Below are positions 59,878 to 64,000 of a stretch of 64,000 nt of DNA, piece by piece. Each line of letters starts with the position of its first letter. The first letter of the stretch is position 1. The DNA is from Kosakonia sp. BYX6. GTDB taxonomy: Bacteria; Pseudomonadota; Gammaproteobacteria; Enterobacterales; Enterobacteriaceae. The notes beneath the pieces are model-generated. The model did no database searches. It saw only the letters and a list, made by a program, of their open reading frames with translations, and had not been told where the DNA came from. The stretch lies in assembly GCF_038449125.1 (NCBI RefSeq), contig NZ_CP151800.1:4312406-4376405 (forward strand), in the 5' to 3' direction. A program made the translations under genes and the position numbers.

Positions 59878-61524
59878 TTACTTGCTCTCTATCAACAACG
59901 CTTCCAGCAAATCGAGGTCGTGCAGCATCTTTTGCAGCGTCTCGTTGCTGATTTGCCGAGTAGCGCGTAAATGGTAAAGCTCGGCGCGTTCGGAGCGCAG
60001 CGCCGCCAGGCGGAAGCGGCGTTCGAGGTTCTCTTCCAGCAGCGAACTTTCGGCGTTGTTGCGGCCATCGGCGCGGCGCCGCAGGTTACCAATCACCCGC
60101 GAACTGACCTCTGTCAGCAGCTGATTATCGATATTCTCTTCGGTATCGGCCGCCAGACGCTCTTCCATTTTCTGGATGGCCACAATCGCCACATCGGCGG
60201 TCGCCGCGCGCGCCATGCGCTCCTCTTTATGCTGCTGCGCGTGATCGCGAATCTCAACGTGCTGCAACAACGCCGGCAATGCGACCACACCCACGAACAG
60301 CGAGAACAGGATCACCCCAGCGGCCAGGAACACCAATTCATAACGCGCCGGGAAAACATCACCGCTCGGCAACAACAGCGGAATAGAGAGCACACCAGCC
60401 AGGGTAATCGCCCCGCGCACCCCGGCAAAGGTGGCAATCAGCAGCTCGCGGTCGCTCCATGCGCCAAACTCCATCGGCTTTTTGGTCAGGAAACGGCGGC
60501 TAAACCTTTTCATCGTCCACAGCCAACCAAAACGCACCAGCATCAAGGCGGCGTAAATCAGGATGATATCGGTAAACAGCATCCAGGTTTCAACGTTCGG
60601 ATCGGCCTCGGCCGCCACCAGAGAAGACTCCAGAATGCCCGGCAATTGCAGGCCCAACAGCAGAAACACCATGCCGTTGAAGACAAATTCCAGCATCGCC
60701 CAGGTGCTGTTGGCGCGCAGACGCATCGCTAACGGCGCGGTGCGCATCACGCCGGAACGGGTGATGGTCATCCCGGCCGCGACCGCCGCGAGAATGCCGG
60801 AAAAGCCAATATGCTCCGCAATCAGATAAGAGGCGAACGGCAGCAGGAACAGCAGCACGATTTGCGTCGCGGGTTCATCACCGCCCCAGCGGCTGAGAAA
60901 ACGCAGCGAGCGCCCGTACAGCCAGCTCACCACAAACCCGGCCAGCAGGCCGCCAATCGCCACTTTCAGGAACTCAAGCGTTGCGCCGCCGACGGTAAAG
61001 ATCATGGTGCCCATCACCACGGCGACCGCGAATTTCAACGACACCAAGCCGGACGCGTCGTTCATCAACGCTTCGCCCTGCAAAATGCCCATGATTTTTT
61101 TCGGAATGCGCCCTTCCCCAACAATGCCGGAAAGCGCGACCGCATCCGTTGGCGACAGCACCGCCGCCAGCGCGAAGGCGGGCACTAGCGGAATACCCGG
61201 CACCACCCAATAAATTAAGAAACCGATACCGACCACAGTGACCAACACCAGCGCCAGCGCCAGACCGAAGATCTCGCGACCATGTTCAAGGAACTCGCGC
61301 GTGGGCGTTTTCCAGCCATCGGCGAACAGCAGCGGTGGAATAAACAGCACCAGGAACAGTTCGGGGTCGAACTCAACATGCAGGCCGAACGTCGGCAAGG
61401 CCAGCAACGCGCCAATGGCGATTTGCATCAGCGGCAGAGGAATTTGAAACGGCAGAACTCGCGTGATGACGCCCGAGAGCGAAACCACAAGGGTCATGAT
61501 GAGAATAGTAAAGAAAATTTCCAT
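59878..61524 (-). CDS. yjcE: CPA1 Na+/H+ antiporter YjcE
   Basis: 548 aa, one shorter than E. coli YjcE. About 12 membrane segments with the CPA1 motif AAVLSPTDAVALSGI and GEALMNDASGLVSLKFA (ND of the ion site), plus FAGVRGAITLAGVLSIPLLLP. The C-terminal ~130 residues are soluble and helical. Exports Na+ in exchange for protons. Confidence 0.95.
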   Translation of the reverse strand: MEIFFTILIMTLVVSLSGVITRVLPFQIPLPLMQIAIGALLALPTFGLHVEFDPELFLVLFIPPLLFADGWKTPTREFLEHGREIFGLALALVLVTVVGIGFLIYWVVPGIPLVPAFALAAVLSPTDAVALSGIVGEGRIPKKIMGILQGEALMNDASGLVSLKFAVAVVMGTMIFTVGGATLEFLKVAIGGLLAGFVVSWLYGRSLRFLSRWGGDEPATQIVLLFLLPFASYLIAEHIGFSGILAAVAAGMTITRSGVMRTAPLAMRLRANSTWAMLEFVFNGMVFLLLGLQLPGILESSLVAAEADPNVETWMLFTDIILIYAALMLVRFGWLWTMKRFSRRFLTKKPMEFGAWSDRELLIATFAGVRGAITLAGVLSIPLLLPSGDVFPARYELVFLAAGVILFSLFVGVVALPALLQHVEIRDHAQQHKEERMARAATADVAIVAIQKMEERLAADTEENIDNQLLTEVSSRVIGNLRRRADGRNNAESSLLEENLERRFRLAALRSERAELYHLRATRQISNETLQKMLHDLDLLEALLIESK

Positions 61525-61610
61525 GCGTTCCCTGTTTGCAGTGTGTTTATAAAAGCATCAGGCCTGATGCCAGAACATCCAGCTTAACGCAAAGAAACCG
61601 GGCTGTGGGC

Positions 61611-61638
61611 AAAAAAATGGGCGACCGAAGTCGCCCAT
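61611..61638 (-). terminator. Terminator of ghxP
   Basis: ATGGGCGAC / GTCGCCCAT stem with a CGAA loop. On the minus strand it runs into T7 (plus-strand 61611-61617). Confidence 0.9.
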
Positions 61639-61692
61639 TGTAAGAATATTTTTAGATGAGAAGCGCAGGCGAATAAGCGCCAGCGCCATCAA

Positions 61693-63042
61693 TCAGATAG
61701 CCCAACCGCCAGCATAGAAGGCAACCAGCGCCACGGCGATAACCACGGTGCCAATGTTCAGCTTGCGCCATTCACCGGAAACCACGCGGCCAATCACCAG
61801 CGAGGCGAAACCGATCATGATGCCGGTGACGATGTTGCAGGTCAGCACGATAAACACCGCGGTGATCAAGCCTGACATGGCGTCAACGAAATCAGCGAAG
61901 TCGATTTTCGCCACGTTGCTCAGCATCAGCAGGCCAACATACATCAGCGCTGGCGCGGTCGCGTAAGCCGGAACCAGGTAAGAGAGCGGAGAGAGGAACA
62001 GGATCAACAGGAACAGCACGCCAACGGTGATCGCCGTCAGGCCGGTTTTACCGCCCGCCGCCGTACCCGCCGCAGACTCGATATATACCGCAGCCGGTGC
62101 CGCGCCGACCAGGCCGGAGAACACGCTGCTCAGGGAGTCGGTGGTCAGCGCTTTGCCGCCATCGATAATCTGGCCGTCTTTATCCAGCAGATTCGCCTGG
62201 CCCGCTACCGCGCGGATGGTACCGGTGGCGTCAAACACCGCCGTCATCACCAGCGCCAGCACACTTGGCAGCACCACCGGGTTTAACGCGCCCATGATGT
62301 CCAGGCTGCCGATCAGCGAGTTGCCTTTGTCATCGCTCAGCGACGGCATGGCGAAAATACCGGAAAAATGCACGCTCGGATCGAAAATCAGGCCAACAAT
62401 CGACACGCCGATAATGGTCAGCAGAATGCCGCCTGGCACTTTCAGTTTTTCCAAACCGATAATCACCGCCAGACCAATCAGCGACATGATCACCGGGAAG
62501 CTGGCAAAGTGGCCCAGCGCAACCGGCAAGCCGTCCAGCGGGTTCTTAATCACCAGACCAACGCCGTTTGCCGCGATCAGCAGCAGAAACAGACCGATAC
62601 CGATGCCGGTGCCGTGCGCAACGCCGTGCGGCAGGTTACGCAGGATCCAGCTACGAATGCCGGTTGCAGAGATAATGGTGAACAGCACACCCATCAGGAA
62701 CACCGCGCCGAGGGCAACCGGGACGCTGATATGCTGACCCAGCACCAGGCTGAAGGCGGTAAACGCAGTAAGAGAGATAGCACAGCCGATGGCCAGTGGC
62801 AGGTTAGCCCACAGCCCCATGACGATGGAGCCAATACCGGCAACCAGGCAGGTCGCGACGAAAACGGCTGCCGGCGGGAAACCGGCTTTGCCCAGCATGC
62901 CAGGCACAACGATGACGGAGTAGACCATCGCCAGGAAGGTGGTGAGACCGGCAACGATTTCCTGACGAACATTACTGCCACGTGCAGAAATTTTGAACAG
63001 TGCGTCAAGCGAACCGCCGGTACGCGCAGATGGCGTAGACAT
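61693..63042 (-). CDS. ghxP: Guanine/hypoxanthine permease GhxP (YjcD)
   Basis: 449 aa from ATG 63042 ([16 protein letters not shown]), equal to the E. coli length. NCS2/AzgA subfamily purine permease with [29 protein letters not shown] and [22 protein letters not shown]. Imports guanine and hypoxanthine with protons. Three PurR-like boxes lie 110-265 bp upstream. Longer frame to 63147 rejected. Confidence 0.96.
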   Translation of the reverse strand: MSTPSARTGGSLDALFKISARGSNVRQEIVAGLTTFLAMVYSVIVVPGMLGKAGFPPAAVFVATCLVAGIGSIVMGLWANLPLAIGCAISLTAFTAFSLVLGQHISVPVALGAVFLMGVLFTIISATGIRSWILRNLPHGVAHGTGIGIGLFLLLIAANGVGLVIKNPLDGLPVALGHFASFPVIMSLIGLAVIIGLEKLKVPGGILLTIIGVSIVGLIFDPSVHFSGIFAMPSLSDDKGNSLIGSLDIMGALNPVVLPSVLALVMTAVFDATGTIRAVAGQANLLDKDGQIIDGGKALTTDSLSSVFSGLVGAAPAAVYIESAAGTAAGGKTGLTAITVGVLFLLILFLSPLSYLVPAYATAPALMYVGLLMLSNVAKIDFADFVDAMSGLITAVFIVLTCNIVTGIMIGFASLVIGRVVSGEWRKLNIGTVVIAVALVAFYAGGWAI

Positions 63043-63149
63043 AGAAACATCCCCTGAAAATATTATTGTGCATTGTGATGCGTGGTGGACAGTCCACTGC
63101 CGGTTAAACATCATCTCCCTGTGCTGCGTTGTGGCAAGGGGCCACAAAA

Positions 63150-63165
63150 AAGCAAACGTTTAACT
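63150..63165. promoter_or_regulatory. PurR-like box 1
   Basis: AAGCAAACGTTTAACT matches 11 of 12 fixed positions of the PurR consensus ANGCAANCGNTTNCNT; it lies about 110 bp before ghxP. Confidence 0.65.
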
Positions 63166-63192
63166 CCGCGCATACAACGGTTGGTCAAAAAA

Positions 63193-63208
63193 AGGCAAAC
63201 GATTATCC
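63193..63208. promoter_or_regulatory. PurR-like box 2
   Basis: AGGCAAACGATTATCC matches 10 of 12 fixed PurR positions (mismatches at the 3' arm). Confidence 0.45.
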
Positions 63209-63291
63209 AGCGTTTATATGACGCTTTTCAACTGAACTTTGCCGCTTTTTGCCAAATATTGCCCAAAGCGGCGAAGAAGTACCCGGCCGAT

Positions 63292-63307
63292 GCGCAAACG
63301 TTATCGT
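63292..63307. promoter_or_regulatory. PurR-like box 3
   Basis: GCGCAAACGTTATCGT matches 10 of 12 fixed PurR positions. Close to the 3' end of the GST gene. Confidence 0.45.
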
Positions 63308-63341
63308 CGATGCGCAACTTTGCAACAAAATACAAACATTC

Positions 63342-64000
63342 CTAGTCGCCAGGGAGATCGAACGGGCCGCCCTGGACAATGGCGCGTTGCCAGGCTGGGC
63401 GCATTTCAACGCGCTTTTTCCACGCGCGCAAATTGGGAAGGTTGTCGATACCGCCACGCGCCAGCAGCGCGAAAACCGGGAAGCTCATCTGGACGTCCGC
63501 CATGCTGATGTGATCGCCCGCAAACCAATTTTTTTGCGCCAGTTCCGTTTCCATAAAGCGCGCGTGAGTTTCCAGTTGTTTGTTTAAAAAAGTTTTTTCG
63601 ATGCCGTTGGCGAGCACTTTCCCGATGCTGCGCACGCCAAACGGCACCGGCGGTTTGCCAAGGCGGCTTATCACCAGTTTCATCAGCAGAAGCGGCATCA
63701 GCGAACCTTCGGCGTAGTGCAGCCAGAAACGGTAATCGAGTTTCTGTTTTGTCTCCTGCGGCTTAAAGCGCTGTTGGTTATCGTAGGTTTCCTGTAAGTA
63801 CTCCAGGATCGCGCCGGATTCGGCAATGATGAGGCCGTTGTCTTCAATAACAGGGGATTTACCCAACGGGTGCACTTTTTTGAGCGATTCCGGGGCCAGC
63901 ATGGTTTTTTCACGCTGGTAACGCACAATTTGATACGGCACGCCCAACTCTTCCAAAGCCCAGAGCACGCGCTGCGAGCGCGATTGATTCAGGTGATGCA
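63342..64000 (-). CDS. Glutathione S-transferase (5' end outside window)
   Basis: At least 219 aa; the frame enters from the right edge (HLNQSRSQRVLWALEELGVPY), so the start lies beyond 64000. N-terminal thioredoxin-fold half with the SRSQR G-site segment, HPLGKSPVIEDNG (cis-Pro) and ESGAILEYL; all-helical C-terminal half with the N-capping box WFAGDHISMADVQMSF. Cytosolic GST; substrate unknown. Divergence and function relative to ghxP cannot be judged. Confidence 0.9.
   Translation of the reverse strand, partial: HHLNQSRSQRVLWALEELGVPYQIVRYQREKTMLAPESLKKVHPLGKSPVIEDNGLIIAESGAILEYLQETYDNQQRFKPQETKQKLDYRFWLHYAEGSLMPLLLMKLVISRLGKPPVPFGVRSIGKVLANGIEKTFLNKQLETHARFMETELAQKNWFAGDHISMADVQMSFPVFALLARGGIDNLPNLRAWKKRVEMRPAWQRAIVQGGPFDLPGD

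Overview
This is chromosomal DNA of an enterobacterium (Enterobacteriaceae). A plant-associated genus such as Kosakonia, Phytobacter or Enterobacter is my guess from gene content and the fairly high GC. Many genes match Escherichia coli K-12 proteins in length and sequence as I remember them (ProP, YjcZ, CrfC, YjdM, PhnF-N and P, FdhF, GltP, Acs, YjcH, ActP, YjcE, GhxP). They follow the gene order of the E. coli proP to soxR region, near 92-93 min. No rRNA, tRNA, CRISPR array, phage or IS element was seen.

Layout. (1) 1-8.9 kb: an iron-regulated-looking metallophore locus. It holds the first 1887 codons of a large non-ribosomal peptide synthetase with cyclization-like domains, a strong Fur box, a divergent TonB-dependent receptor and a convergent alpha/beta-hydrolase. 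(2) 9-16.9 kb: surface proteins. There is a repeat-rich autotransporter, a TPR protein with a glycosyltransferase-like C-terminus, a NicO-type metal transporter, and an unusual autotransporter whose passenger is a tyrosine-phosphatase-like enzyme. (3) 16.9-24.2 kb: proP, kdgT, yjcZ-crfC and yjdM. (4) 24.4-32.1 kb: a C-P lyase operon phnFGHIJKLMNP, lacking phnCDE (transporter) and phnO. (5) 32.3-43.1 kb: a small phosphatase, a UshA-like protein that has lost its catalytic dyad, a hybrid sensor kinase, and a sugar operon (RbsABC-like ABC transporter, D-lyxose/D-mannose isomerase, class II aldolase, PfkB kinase). (6) 43.1-46.4 kb: REP-type repeats, a second TonB receptor (FhuE-like) with a Fur box, and an OmpR-family response regulator. 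(7) 46.6-56.1 kb: selenocysteine-containing fdhF with a sigma-54 promoter and SECIS, an MFS transporter, gltP, acs-yjcH-actP with an ERIC element, and no nrf operon. (8) 56.2-58.7 kb: a Gfo/Idh oxidoreductase followed by a small two-gene module that looks like an orphan polymorphic-toxin C-terminus plus immunity protein, bounded by an 80-bp direct repeat. (9) 58.8-64 kb: a LysR regulator, REP repeats, yjcE, ghxP with PurR-like boxes, and a glutathione S-transferase cut by the window edge.

The most novel-looking pieces are the toxin/immunity-like cassette between direct repeats, the surface-displayed phosphatase autotransporter, the NRPS-receptor locus, and the autotransporter/TPR-glycosyltransferase pair. 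All family assignments come from reading the translations. No database search was run.
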